A program made the position numbers and the translations under genes. DNA of 64,000 nucleotides from assembly GCA_030017655.1 (NCBI GenBank), contig JASEIM010000002.1, positions 70,464-134,463 on the forward strand, given 5' to 3'. Shown here piece by piece: positions 36,657 through 45,547 of this stretch (position 1 is its first letter; the number at the start of each line of letters is the position of its first letter). A model generated the notes under the pieces. It did no database searches. It saw only the letters and a program-made list of their open reading frames with translations, and was not told the DNA's origin. Source of the stretch: Methanobacterium sp. (GTDB taxonomy: Archaea; Methanobacteriota; Methanobacteria; Methanobacteriales; Methanobacteriaceae).

Positions 36657-37258
36657 ACTTTTACCTCATTTATATAAGCTATACAATCTAATGCTCCTTC
36701 AGTAATCCTTTCTTTAAATTTCATGTTCATATTATTATTTAAACCACGGACTACACCTTCATCTGCAGCACTTAGAACCATACAGGCTTCAGGAGAATAA
36801 TATTTAGATAATGCACATCTATTCACAACCATGATTATTTTTCCACCTTTATTTTTTATTTTAAATTCAATTCCAAGTATTCTGTATAATATCTTAGCCG
36901 CAGCTTCAAGATCCTCGAAACTGGTTCCAACTCCAAGTCTTCGGCGAGCATCCTGTCCTAATTGATAACCAACCTTAAACATGGCATTTCTTCCAAATTC
37001 AATAGCTTTTTCATATCCTAACACTTCAATTAATGCATTAACACGATTATTATGGATACTTGCCATTATAGATCTTCTTTCTTCCAGATTACCCCTTAAA
37101 ATTTGGTCCTTTTTAATAATTTCTTCCATTTTCTCAGGCTTATGTTGCTTTAAAACATTATTCAAACCTGTTATTGTTTTTTCAGCCACATTATCAAGTT
37201 CTCTCTTTAAAATAAAATCTGGAAGCCAGAATGATGCAATTTTTAGTCTTATACTCAT
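36653..37258 (-). CDS. L-2-amino-thiazoline-4-carboxylate-hydrolase-like protein
   Basis: 201 aa helical protein of the ATC_hyd family (DUF of Pseudomonas AtcB-type hydrolases), recognisable by the central GRNAMFKVGYQLGQDARRR and the Cys-bearing CALSKYYSPEACMVLSAADE followed by a late conserved Cys. In bacteria a few members open a thiazoline ring, but most neighbours of such genes are lipid or redox enzymes and the activity here is open. It overlaps both operon neighbours by 4 bases; the ribosome site GAGGTG lies inside the previous gene. Confidence 0.65.
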   Translation of the reverse strand: MSIRLKIASFWLPDFILKRELDNVAEKTITGLNNVLKQHKPEKMEEIIKKDQILRGNLEERRSIMASIHNNRVNALIEVLGYEKAIEFGRNAMFKVGYQLGQDARRRLGVGTSFEDLEAAAKILYRILGIEFKIKNKGGKIIMVVNRCALSKYYSPEACMVLSAADEGVVRGLNNNMNMKFKERITEGALDCIAYINEVKV

Positions 37259-40035
37259 GATTGCACCTCAGCACGGCCATAATATAATATACTATCCGGT
37301 CTTAATCCAGAATTGTAAATAAATTTAATTACATCATCATAACGTTCAATAATTGCTTTTCGTTTAAGTTTAAGGTTTGCAGTCAAATCTTCACCTATAA
37401 ATAAGTCATTTTTCAAAATTACCCATGCTTTAATTTCTTCTGGTCTTGAAAGTTTTTCATTTATTCTTTTAATGGAATTATCAATATCATTTAGATTTAA
37501 TTCTGCTTTTTCCACCCATAAAAATGCGCTACAGTACGGTTTACTATCGCCAATTACCATTGCTTCATCAATTCCCGGGATACTTTTCAATAATCCCTCA
37601 ATTTTGAGGGGACTTATAGTTTTTCCGTAGGAATTAACAATAATTTCTTTTTTGCGCCCGGTAATTACCAGATAACCATCAGGGGTTAAATGGCCAAAGT
37701 CGCCAGTACAAAGCCAGCTGTCTTTAAAAAGAGAATCTGAATCCCCCTTAAAATATCCAGATGTCACCTGCGGCCCTTTTATCAGTATTTCTCCATCTTT
37801 ATCTATACAGATGTCAGTAGATGGAAGTGGTTCACCTACTGTACCTATCCTGTTCTTTCCAGATCTGTTTATTGTAATTAGAGGTGCTTCTGTTAATCCA
37901 TATGCATTATGGATTTCAATGCCCATTTCATGATAAGATTGAAGTAGAACATCGCTTATTGGGGCCGAACCAACAATTAACTGAGCACATTTATCCAGAC
38001 CTGCTTTTTTAAGAATCTGTCTTTTAATTAATTTTCCTAAGGTTTTCTTTAAAAATCCGCTGGAATTAAGGTAAAATTTGCCAATTCCGGACTCCAAAAC
38101 ATTACACCATACTTTTTCGTAAAAACGGGGTACTGAAAAGAAAATTTTTGGTCTTACTTTTGGAAGAATTTCTCCAAGATCCCCAAAATTTTCTAAAAAA
38201 TATAATTTTAAAGATGCAGGAGCATAATAAGGAGAATATATCCCCATAATTCCTTCAACCACATGATTCATAGGGAGAAATGAAAGATAAGAAACTTCAT
38301 TAATTCGATCCTTCCATGGAGGCATTGAAGCAATAAATTCAGCCATCCAACGTAGATTTCCATGATTGAAAACTACACCTCTTGGTTTTCCAGTTGTTCC
38401 GGATGTATATCGGATGGTGGCAGTATCATTGAAGTGTACAGGTGCATTAGTTATATTTTTTTCATTTTTGCCCATTTTCAGGAATTTATTCCATGGAATT
38501 ATATGAGATGGAAGATTAGTTTCCTCATGGCAGAAGGAAACTATAGGAATTTCTAGTTCAAGTTTTTTTAATTGATTAATTATGTCAGGAGTACCTGCAA
38601 AAAGAACATTTACTTCACTATCAGCCAGTATTTCTTCAATTTCATTTAATGGGCTGGTATAATAAAGTGGAACGCTCACAGAACCGTTTAAACCAATTGC
38701 CATATCTATGGTTAAATAACGTGTGCTATTAAATCCTACAACTGCTACTCTATCTCCCTTACTGATTCCTAAACTTTTAAGTGATTTTGTAGCACTAAGT
38801 ATGTCCTTATAAACGTCAATTGAATTCTTCTTTTTAAATTCTTTCTTTATCACATCATAATAATTAACGGGTTTGCTGCTGCTTTTAAGCCGGAATAGGG
38901 CCTGTTCATGAACAGTACGGTCAGACCTGTGGAAAAATCCATAATAGACTGCAAATTCCAGGATTTTAGGCATTAAATCCTGCCATCTATAATTATAGGA
39001 CCCAAGTAATTCATCCGTATTATCTCTTAGATAATCCCTATTTTCATTGAAGTAAGGTGAAAGTGTATTCATAGTTTCAAGCAATCTGGAAGTTCCTTTT
39101 CCAAATAGATGGCCAAAAGATGCAAATTTTTGGATAATAGAACTACTTGATGACACATATATTGGATCATTTAGTTTGAGATTGAGATTTTCCTGACTCC
39201 ATACTTTAACAAATTGAATCAGCTCTTTTACTGTAGGTAATGATTCTTTAGGGGCTGTTAAATGAAAAGTTTTATCTGTGGCCCTTTTATCAAATGTTAA
39301 TTTAACTACAGCATCTGCAACATAATCTACTGGCACCAAATTAATTTTCATTGCTGATGAAACTGGAATTAGTTTTAATTTTCCATTTAAATAAAGTCTG
39401 AGAGGTACATAAACCGTGTTAAATGTTTTTATATATCCTGTGGATGATTCACCGACAATCATGCTCGGACGAAAAATAGATACATCAAATGATGATTTCT
39501 TTACTTCAATTTCGCTTTCATACTTGGTTTTTTCATAATCACTTAAAAATCCGTACTTTGGTGTGAGAGAATCTTCAGAAACTGTACCTTCTTTACCCCC
39601 CGCCACATATGCAGTGGATATATGAGAAAATCGCCCTAATCCATGGTTTTCATGTGCGAGATGGGCCAATTTTAGTACATTTTGGGTTCCTTGAACGTTG
39701 GTTTTTTCAAGTTCTTCAAGGGTAGCTTTCAATCTCCAGTCTGCAGCAGTATGGATTACATGAGTAACTGTTTGAACCAGATCATCATATTCGCTTTTTT
39801 CCAATCCAAGATCATTTTTAGTAATATCCCCATTTAATACCTGAATTTTCTTATCCATTTCCTGTAAAAGCTCTGGAAACTCCCACCAAGATCTGCGTAG
39901 TCTATTTACAGCATCTTCTTTATTTTTACCCCTTACCAAAGCTATAATATTATCATCGTGATTTTTAAGGATATTTAAAGCAATTTGTGTGCCTAAAAAA
40001 CCATTTGCACCAGTAAGGAGTATAATATTACTCAT
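37255..40035 (-). CDS. Thioester-reductase-type SDR fused to an acyl-adenylate (AMP-binding) ligase
   Basis: 926 aa. Residues 1 to about 365 form an extended SDR of the Lys2/fatty-acyl-reductase type: NAD(P) motif TGANGFLG at the start and an active-site YEKTK. Residues about 400-926 form an acyl-CoA/AMP ligase with YTSGTTGKPRGVVFNHG, YGLTEAPL, TGDFGHL and the final LKLKRKAI lysine region. No acyl-carrier domain lies between them, unlike carboxylic acid reductases, and the domain order is reversed. The protein could activate a carboxylic acid and reduce it, or reduce a separate thioester. Lipid-related by inference. Confidence 0.85.
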   Translation of the reverse strand: MSNIILLTGANGFLGTQIALNILKNHDDNIIALVRGKNKEDAVNRLRRSWWEFPELLQEMDKKIQVLNGDITKNDLGLEKSEYDDLVQTVTHVIHTAADWRLKATLEELEKTNVQGTQNVLKLAHLAHENHGLGRFSHISTAYVAGGKEGTVSEDSLTPKYGFLSDYEKTKYESEIEVKKSSFDVSIFRPSMIVGESSTGYIKTFNTVYVPLRLYLNGKLKLIPVSSAMKINLVPVDYVADAVVKLTFDKRATDKTFHLTAPKESLPTVKELIQFVKVWSQENLNLKLNDPIYVSSSSSIIQKFASFGHLFGKGTSRLLETMNTLSPYFNENRDYLRDNTDELLGSYNYRWQDLMPKILEFAVYYGFFHRSDRTVHEQALFRLKSSSKPVNYYDVIKKEFKKKNSIDVYKDILSATKSLKSLGISKGDRVAVVGFNSTRYLTIDMAIGLNGSVSVPLYYTSPLNEIEEILADSEVNVLFAGTPDIINQLKKLELEIPIVSFCHEETNLPSHIIPWNKFLKMGKNEKNITNAPVHFNDTATIRYTSGTTGKPRGVVFNHGNLRWMAEFIASMPPWKDRINEVSYLSFLPMNHVVEGIMGIYSPYYAPASLKLYFLENFGDLGEILPKVRPKIFFSVPRFYEKVWCNVLESGIGKFYLNSSGFLKKTLGKLIKRQILKKAGLDKCAQLIVGSAPISDVLLQSYHEMGIEIHNAYGLTEAPLITINRSGKNRIGTVGEPLPSTDICIDKDGEILIKGPQVTSGYFKGDSDSLFKDSWLCTGDFGHLTPDGYLVITGRKKEIIVNSYGKTISPLKIEGLLKSIPGIDEAMVIGDSKPYCSAFLWVEKAELNLNDIDNSIKRINEKLSRPEEIKAWVILKNDLFIGEDLTANLKLKRKAIIERYDDVIKFIYNSGLRPDSILYYGRAEVQS

Positions 40036-41264
40036 TTTCTCACTTTCCAGCCATATTTTTGGAGAAAATTCTTTAAAATTTCAGGATTTTTATTGGCTCG
40101 ATTAAGATGCTCAATAATTCCCTGTTTTAAAAGATCTTGTTGAATTCCAGGGTTTTCGAGTAATTCATCCACCTTTTGCCTTAATTTATCCCAGATTTCA
40201 GATGACATATAATCTATCAGATAATCTCCCAATCCGAGTTCTCCATAAAATCCTCTAAGACGTGTGTCATGTCCTATGGCTATCTGGGGGATTTCACCCT
40301 CAAGAGATAAAACTCCTGCATGATAACGTGAAGTTACAAGAAGTTCAAGGCTTCTTAGAATGCTTGTCATCTCAGATGCATTATAATTTCTTGATGAGTA
40401 TATTTTAGCCATTTCAGGATTTTTCATCCTTTCTTTTATGCACTTTGCCAGTGGTTCGTCCACCTCTTCCATGCAGATTAATGCTACATTTTTACCATGT
40501 TTTTCAATGATTCTATCTGCTCCCTGGGCCCATTTAAGAGCAAGTTCTTCACTTTTTTTAATTCTATCCTTTGAACGGGAGAAATAATAGGGCCATTTAT
40601 ACTGATTTTCCTTTTTGCCCCATGGACGCATCACCACCGGCCACAGATAAAAATCAACTGGCGCCAATCCGACAACACTTGAATCCTGACCTGGCCAACT
40701 TTCTTTTAAAATATTTCCATCTTTTTCTTCTGTTTTAAATGTAAATGCACAGTCGGCTGTTACATCTATTGGAGCAGTGACTCCAATTTCTTTAAGCTCT
40801 TTTGCTGCCATTCCAGTCCTTGTTACAATTAAATCAGTTTTACTGGCTTCTCGCTTGACTAACCACCTGTTAAAATTAGATAAATGCCCCACATCCACTG
40901 CATATGCTAAGCTTGGCTTTTTAAAATTGCTTGCACACCTTGTGCCCCATAGAAACGCCCAGAGAAGTGCTGATGTCCATGTATCCATGTAACAGCTACC
41001 TTCAACTAAAATAAGAATGTCGTGTTCTTTAACCAGTCTTCTTATATCAAAAAAGAATATTGAGGCAATTGGCGCGATTTTCAAAAATCCATCTTCCTTA
41101 AGATACCGCCTTAAATTAGCTTCATTTAATGTGGGAACAGTGATAAGAGTTTTAGGACCTAAAATTGACCTTACATCCTCTATTATAGAGAGTAATCTTG
41201 CTTCAGATCCTGTATTATTGGCTCCATTGTAGCCCAATAACAAAACTTTTGGATTATTTTTCAT
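40032..41264 (-). CDS. Polysaccharide pyruvyl transferase family protein
   Basis: 410 aa with the GT-B-like start VLLLGYNGANNTGSEARLL and the C-terminal TSRYHAGVLSLEGEIPQIAI, both typical of the CsaB/WcaK family, which adds pyruvate ketals to sugars from phosphoenolpyruvate. Many members only share the fold. It is translationally coupled to the fusion gene by a 4-base overlap. Confidence 0.82.
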   Translation of the reverse strand: MKNNPKVLLLGYNGANNTGSEARLLSIIEDVRSILGPKTLITVPTLNEANLRRYLKEDGFLKIAPIASIFFFDIRRLVKEHDILILVEGSCYMDTWTSALLWAFLWGTRCASNFKKPSLAYAVDVGHLSNFNRWLVKREASKTDLIVTRTGMAAKELKEIGVTAPIDVTADCAFTFKTEEKDGNILKESWPGQDSSVVGLAPVDFYLWPVVMRPWGKKENQYKWPYYFSRSKDRIKKSEELALKWAQGADRIIEKHGKNVALICMEEVDEPLAKCIKERMKNPEMAKIYSSRNYNASEMTSILRSLELLVTSRYHAGVLSLEGEIPQIAIGHDTRLRGFYGELGLGDYLIDYMSSEIWDKLRQKVDELLENPGIQQDLLKQGIIEHLNRANKNPEILKNFLQKYGWKVRK

Positions 41265-41300
41265 GAATGATCCTCTTATAATTTTTATTTTTCAAGATGT

Positions 41301-41924
41301 TTAAATTTTTACAGCATCTAAAATAAATTTAGAATGATTTGAAATCCTTTCCAAGGCCATTTCCATGAAATTTTCGTCACTCTCTTGATAATTCAAGACA
41401 AAATATTCGAAATAAAGGAAAATTGCAAAGTAAAAATACTCACGTGCCATTAATTTTGGATCTACGGGTTTAATGGATCCTTTTTCCATCATTTTCTTGA
41501 AAGTTTGCTCCCATGCAATAAGTGGGACTTCTAAAAGCTCCCTTTTGAAGAACTCTCTTATCTTTTCGTTGTGGTAGAGTTCTATTGATATAATTCTCCA
41601 GATTTTTTCAATCTTTGGTACACTCATTCTTTCAATAAATGCCTTTGCCCCTACTTCAAAAAACATTTCTGGTGTTTCCATTAATTTCTCCATTTCTTCC
41701 TCTGGAGGGCTGCTACTTGCTAATTCCGATTTGAAATAGTCAATTATGGCATCCAGAATTGCTTCTTTGCTTTTATAATGATTATATATCGAACTTTCCC
41801 TTATTCCTACTCCTCTTGCGATTTCACGGACTGATACTGCATTGAAACCTTTTTTTGAAAATAAATCGATAGATACATCAAATATTATTTCTTTTGTAGG
41901 TTTTTTTGATGTTTGATTTTTCAT
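41301..41924 (-). CDS. TetR-family transcriptional regulator
   Basis: 207 aa. The N-terminal HTH (GVGIRESSIYNHYKSKE, recognition helix around residues 38-48) is standard TetR; the C-terminal helical ligand domain is unlike any I recognise. It is the first gene of the operon, 36 bp before the pyruvyl-transferase-like gene. TTGGAG serves as ribosome site. Two palindromes in its own promoter suggest autoregulation, with the operon induced by a hydrophobic ligand. Confidence 0.9.
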   Translation of the reverse strand: MKNQTSKKPTKEIIFDVSIDLFSKKGFNAVSVREIARGVGIRESSIYNHYKSKEAILDAIIDYFKSELASSSPPEEEMEKLMETPEMFFEVGAKAFIERMSVPKIEKIWRIISIELYHNEKIREFFKRELLEVPLIAWEQTFKKMMEKGSIKPVDPKLMAREYFYFAIFLYFEYFVLNYQESDENFMEMALERISNHSKFILDAVKI

Positions 41925-41942
41925 GATAATGACTCCAATAAA

Positions 41943-41956
41943 CTAACGAACGTTAG
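41943..41956. promoter_or_regulatory. TetR-type operator A
   Basis: CTAACGAACGTTAG has inverted half-sites CTAACG and CGTTAG around a 2-base centre. It lies at or just after the predicted transcription start of the tetR operon, where a bound dimer would block the polymerase. Confidence 0.65.
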
Positions 41957-41982
41957 CTTCTTGACTATACTTGTATCACCTA

Positions 41983-41994
41983 TAGTATATAAAG
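41983..41994 (-). promoter_or_regulatory. Promoter of the tetR operon
   Basis: Read on the minus strand, GCTTTATATACT gives BRE and TATA, about 60 bases before the tetR ATG, predicting a start near 41963 between the two operators. Confidence 0.5.
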
Positions 41995-42012
41995 CTAACG
42001 AACGAACGTTAG
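41995..42012. promoter_or_regulatory. TetR-type operator B
   Basis: CTAACG and CGTTAG again, now with a 6-base centre (AACGAA). The last twelve bases match operator A exactly. It abuts the BRE side of the TATA box. Confidence 0.65.
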
Positions 42013-42042
42013 TAAAAAAAATTCAAAAAATAATTATTATAA

Positions 42043-42440
42043 TTAAATAAATGATTTATCATGATATTGGGGCTCTTTTGAAAAATCAATTTCTAATGTA
42101 CAATATTTACCGATATAATCACTTAATTTTCTATTAAGTCACGTTTACGTCCTTTGCCCTTATCTTTCCATACATACTCAATGATTTCAAAGTACAACAC
42201 ATCATTATTCTTTTCAATAATATAATAAGCATCCATAAACTTTTCATCTAATTCGCTCTCATGAATCTTTTCATTACTGATCCATTATTTTTATCAAATA
42301 CATAATTTCCAAAATCTTTAGAATCTCTATCAATAACATCATTTAGAGGTTCTTTATACTTATCCAGACGTAAATCAACATTAAAACCATTATTTGATTA
42401 ATCAATTTACCCGGATAGATATTTTTGTCATATAGTTTTT
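42043..42440 (-). pseudogene. Decayed protein gene, family unknown
   Basis: No single frame is open, but joining frames with at least three shifts gives a protein-like text on the minus strand: NGFNVDLRLDKYKEPLND, then VIDRDSKDFGNYVFDKN, SELDEKFMDAYYIIEKN, VLYFEIIEYVWKDKGKGRK and RKLSDYIGKYCTLEIDF to a TAA at 42043. I do not recognise the family. It fills most of the 560-bp stretch between the tetR promoter and the next gene; the remaining upstream part shows nothing else. Confidence 0.6.
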
Positions 42441-42575
42441 TTCCTTGCTAAATATTATTCTGTAATTAATTAATGATCATTTCTCAATGAATTCACGTTT
42501 TATACTCCAATATTTGATTCCAGTTTCATTAATCTTAAATAAGAGGATAATTCTAAGTATTTACGGTGCAGATTA

Positions 42576-43037
42576 ATGAGAAGAAATGATAAAGAAATAA
42601 AAGACAAAGAAACCATTCTATGGATACTGAAAGAAGCTCAAGTATGTAGAATTGCACTTTGTAATGATAATAAACCTTATATTGTACCAGTGAACTTTGG
42701 TTTTAAAGATAACTGCCTCTATCTCCATTCAGCATCTGAAGGACAAAAAATAGATATTCTAAATAAAAACAATAACATTTGCTTTGAAGTGGATATTGAA
42801 AATGAAGTTGTAAAGTCAGAAATAGCATGTAATTGGGGAATGAAATACTACAGTGTGATTGGCTTCGGAAAAGCACATTTTGTAGAAGATGTTAATGAAA
42901 AAAAGGAAGCTTTAGATATTATAATGCAAAAATACAGTGATAATGGATTATTTGAATATTCCCAAAATACTCTTAACAAAACAGCAGTAATTAAAGTGGA
43001 AATAACAGAATTAACCGGAAAAAAATCAGGATACTAA
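42576..43037 (+). CDS. Pyridoxamine-5'-phosphate-oxidase-like flavoprotein
   Basis: 153 aa of the PPOX/NimA-like split-barrel family (CRIALCNDNKPYIVPVNFGF, then YSVIGFGKAHFVED). Such proteins bind FMN, heme or F420 and reduce small molecules or detoxify nitro compounds. GGTG lies before the ATG. The next gene, a quinone-reductase-like flavoprotein, follows 9 bp later, so a shared redox role is likely. Confidence 0.85.
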   Translation: MRRNDKEIKDKETILWILKEAQVCRIALCNDNKPYIVPVNFGFKDNCLYLHSASEGQKIDILNKNNNICFEVDIENEVVKSEIACNWGMKYYSVIGFGKAHFVEDVNEKKEALDIIMQKYSDNGLFEYSQNTLNKTAVIKVEITELTGKKSGY

Positions 43038-43046
43038 GATGATAAA

Positions 43047-43643
43047 ATGATACTGATAATTTTAGCTCATCCAACAAAAGAAAGCTTTAATCATGCTATT
43101 GCTGATTCTGCAGTTCAAACTCTAAAAAATAATGGGCATGAAGTTATTTTTCACGATTTATATGCCGAAAAGTTCGATCCAATCCTTTTAAGTGAAGAAA
43201 TCCCTAAAGAAGCAGAATTAGATCCAATTATTGAAAATTACTGCAAAGAAATCTCGGAGGCTGATGGAATAATAATTATTCACCCAAACTGGTGGGGACA
43301 ACCCCCTGCAATTTTAAAAGGTTACGTTGACCGTGTGATACGTGCAGGAGTAGCTTACGAGTTTTTGGAAGGCGATAGTGGTGAAGGAGTCCCAAATGGT
43401 CTATTAAAAGCAGAATCCGCGCTTGTATTCAACACGGCGAATACTTCAAAGGAAAGAGAAATGAATGTATTCGGAGATCCATTAGAAACTATCTGGAAAA
43501 ACTGTATTTTCGATCTCTGCGGTGTGAAAAACTTTTACAGAAAAATGTACAGAATTATTGTCACAAGCACTCCTCAGGAACGAGAATTATGGTTAGAAGA
43601 TGTGAAAGAAACTGTTAATAAATATTTCCCATCCATGAACTGA
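43047..43643 (+). CDS. NAD(P)H dehydrogenase (quinone)-type flavodoxin-fold protein
   Basis: 198 aa. Begins ILIILAHPTKESFNHAIA, with an HPNWWGQPPAILKGYVDRV motif like NQO1/MdaB/KefF. The family reduces quinones or other acceptors by two electrons using FAD or FMN. It sits between the PPOX protein and the Fpg-like protein with gaps of 9 and 16 bp. Confidence 0.87.
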   Translation: MILIILAHPTKESFNHAIADSAVQTLKNNGHEVIFHDLYAEKFDPILLSEEIPKEAELDPIIENYCKEISEADGIIIIHPNWWGQPPAILKGYVDRVIRAGVAYEFLEGDSGEGVPNGLLKAESALVFNTANTSKEREMNVFGDPLETIWKNCIFDLCGVKNFYRKMYRIIVTSTPQERELWLEDVKETVNKYFPSMN

Positions 43644-43659
43644 AATACGAGGTTTTTAA

Positions 43660-44469
43660 ATGGCAGAACTTCCCGAAATTTTAATTTTAAGCAAGCAAAT
43701 GAATAATGAATTGAAATCAAAAAAGTTTGAATCTGTTGATGTAATTCAGGAAAAATGCCTGAACATGGAATCAGATAATTTTAAAAGGCAAATAATAGGA
43801 AAAAGCATTGAGAATATATATAATAAAGGAAAATGGATCTTTTTCAAGCTTTCAGATGGTTATAACTTGCTGTTAAATCTTGGAATGGGTGCAGATATAC
43901 TGCATTATACAGAAGGGGAATTTAGCAGTGAATATCAATGCCGTTTCAATTTCGGTGATAATTCAGGATTTACATGTAAATTCTGGTGGTTTGGACATGT
44001 TGAATTAATAAAAGATAGTGAATTAGGAGAACATAAACCAACAAAAGATATTGCAATCTCCCCATTGGATTCCAAATTCACTCTGAACTATTTTAAAAGC
44101 ATTTGCAAAGGTCGTGCAGGGGTCAAAAATTTATTATTAAATCAAAGGAAGATCGGAGGTATTGGAAACGTTTATGTTCATGATATTCTTTTTAGGGCAA
44201 AAATACATCCACAAGCACCCATTAATACCTTAAATAATTCCCAAATTGATAAATTATTTGAAATTATAAAAGAAAATCTGCAAAAATCCATGAATACAGG
44301 TGGATTGATTTATGAAAAGGATTTCTACGGAGAAAATAATGGATTTTCTCGGGATGACTTTTTAGTGGCTTATAAAGAGGGAGAAAAATGTCCAGATTGT
44401 TCTTCAATCATTGAAAAAATTAAAACTGGAAGTACATCCTCCTACATTTGTCCAGAATGCCAGAAATAA
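43660..44469 (+). CDS. Fpg/Nei-family protein lacking the catalytic proline
   Basis: 269 aa with the three Fpg parts: N-terminal beta sandwich, H2TH domain (GRAGVKNLLLNQRKIGGIGN) and a C-terminal CxxC...CxxC zinc finger. The N-terminus reads MAELPE where active glycosylases have MPELPE, so after Met removal the nucleophilic Pro1 is Ala. The zinc-finger Arg that contacts DNA is also not evident (TGSTSSYICPECQ). It may be a lesion binder or have lost base excision. Cotranscribed with two flavoproteins. Confidence 0.85.
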   Translation: MAELPEILILSKQMNNELKSKKFESVDVIQEKCLNMESDNFKRQIIGKSIENIYNKGKWIFFKLSDGYNLLLNLGMGADILHYTEGEFSSEYQCRFNFGDNSGFTCKFWWFGHVELIKDSELGEHKPTKDIAISPLDSKFTLNYFKSICKGRAGVKNLLLNQRKIGGIGNVYVHDILFRAKIHPQAPINTLNNSQIDKLFEIIKENLQKSMNTGGLIYEKDFYGENNGFSRDDFLVAYKEGEKCPDCSSIIEKIKTGSTSSYICPECQK

Positions 44470-44532
44470 ATTTATTTGAATGAAAAAGAATAATAAATTA
44501 TACTTAATTTAGTTTAATGATAAGTGATTGGA

Positions 44533-45189
44533 ATGGGAGAAATAGCATTAACTATAAAATCTGAAAATAAGCCAGGTGTTTTAAGAGATATTACTGACTT
44601 AATGGCAAAATGCGGAATGAATATCACTTATACTCATCTTTTTGTAGAAAAAGACGGCTCAGCTTCAGTATATATGGAGATTGAAGGAGTCAGTGATTCT
44701 GATGAACTTACAAACAATATCAGAAAAGTTAAAGCCGTAACAGATGTCCAAATTCACCCCTCATTATCTGAAATATATGGAAAGAGAATTATAATAATCG
44801 GCGGGGGCGCACAGGTTGCTCAGGTAGCTCATGGAGCAATCACAGAGGCAGATAGACATAATATAAGGGGAGAACGAATTAGTATAGATACAATACCTCT
44901 TGTTGGTGAAACAGAACTTTCAGATGCGGTTTCTGCTGTTGGAAGGCTTCCAAGAGTTGGTGCACTGGTTTTAGCCGGATCACTAATGGGTGGTAAAATT
45001 TCAGAAGCCGTTGAAGAAGTAAAAAAGGAACATGGCGTGATTGTAATCAGCCTTAACATGCCTGGAAGTGTAACCCAAAAAGCTGACCTTGTTGTAACAG
45101 ATCCTGTTCAGGCAGGGGTAATGGCTGTTATGGCTGTTGCTGAAACAGCTATTTTTGATATAAAAAAGGTAAGACACGCAAAATTTTAA
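44533..45189 (+). CDS. ACT-domain protein of the DUF5612 type
   Basis: 218 aa. An ACT domain (about residues 1-75; NKPGVLRDITDLMAKCGMNI) is fused to a Rossmann-like domain with GGGAQVAQVAHGAI and a late TQKADLVVTDPVQAGVMAVM. The combination is conserved in methanogens and suggests amino-acid-responsive regulation, but the target is unknown. ATG 44533 is chosen; GTG 44524 is an alternative. Its stop lies inside a 21-base palindrome. Confidence 0.8.
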   Translation: MGEIALTIKSENKPGVLRDITDLMAKCGMNITYTHLFVEKDGSASVYMEIEGVSDSDELTNNIRKVKAVTDVQIHPSLSEIYGKRIIIIGGGAQVAQVAHGAITEADRHNIRGERISIDTIPLVGETELSDAVSAVGRLPRVGALVLAGSLMGGKISEAVEEVKKEHGVIVISLNMPGSVTQKADLVVTDPVQAGVMAVMAVAETAIFDIKKVRHAKF

Positions 45190-45197
45190 ATTTTGCG
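45177..45197. repeat. 21-base palindrome at the 3' end of the ACT gene
   Basis: CGCAAAATTT (45177-45186) and AAATTTTGCG (45188-45197) are perfect inverted arms around a single T, overlapping the stop codon at 45187-45189. A weaker AGAAAA/TTTTCT hairpin follows at 45202-45220. It resembles units of the mini-hairpin clusters. Confidence 0.6.
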
Positions 45198-45262
45198 GTT
45201 CAGAAAAACGATGCTTTTCTTCAAAAAAAGATATTTTAAATATATTTACTGAATTATTTAAG

Positions 45263-45547
45263 TTAACTCATTTCAATTGCTCGAATTAACTTACTTGCAG
45301 CGTTTTTTAGTTCAGGATCCTTGATTTCTCCGCTTTCTCTTATTTTAAGGGCCATTGTAAGTACTTCTCTTACATCCTGGGGTTTAAGGTTTTCAGCCAT
45401 CTCAAGATAGGTCTGATCCATATCTTCTTCTACTTTAACTTTTTTTGCATCCATTAACTGCAACATTACCTGGCAAGCACCCATAATGTCGCCGCTTTCT
45501 GCATTCAACTCGCATTTTTCATATAGCTCTTTAGACTTAGCATCCAT
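45263..45547 (-). CDS. Small helical protein, paralogue of the next gene
   Basis: 94 aa, helical and acidic. It shares a central MGACQVML and a C-terminal AENLKPQDVREVLTMALKIR...NAASKLIRAIEMS with the gene at 45782, so the two arose by tandem duplication. No known family or motif beyond this. Probably cytosolic. Confidence 0.7.
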   Translation of the reverse strand: MDAKSKELYEKCELNAESGDIMGACQVMLQLMDAKKVKVEEDMDQTYLEMAENLKPQDVREVLTMALKIRESGEIKDPELKNAASKLIRAIEMS

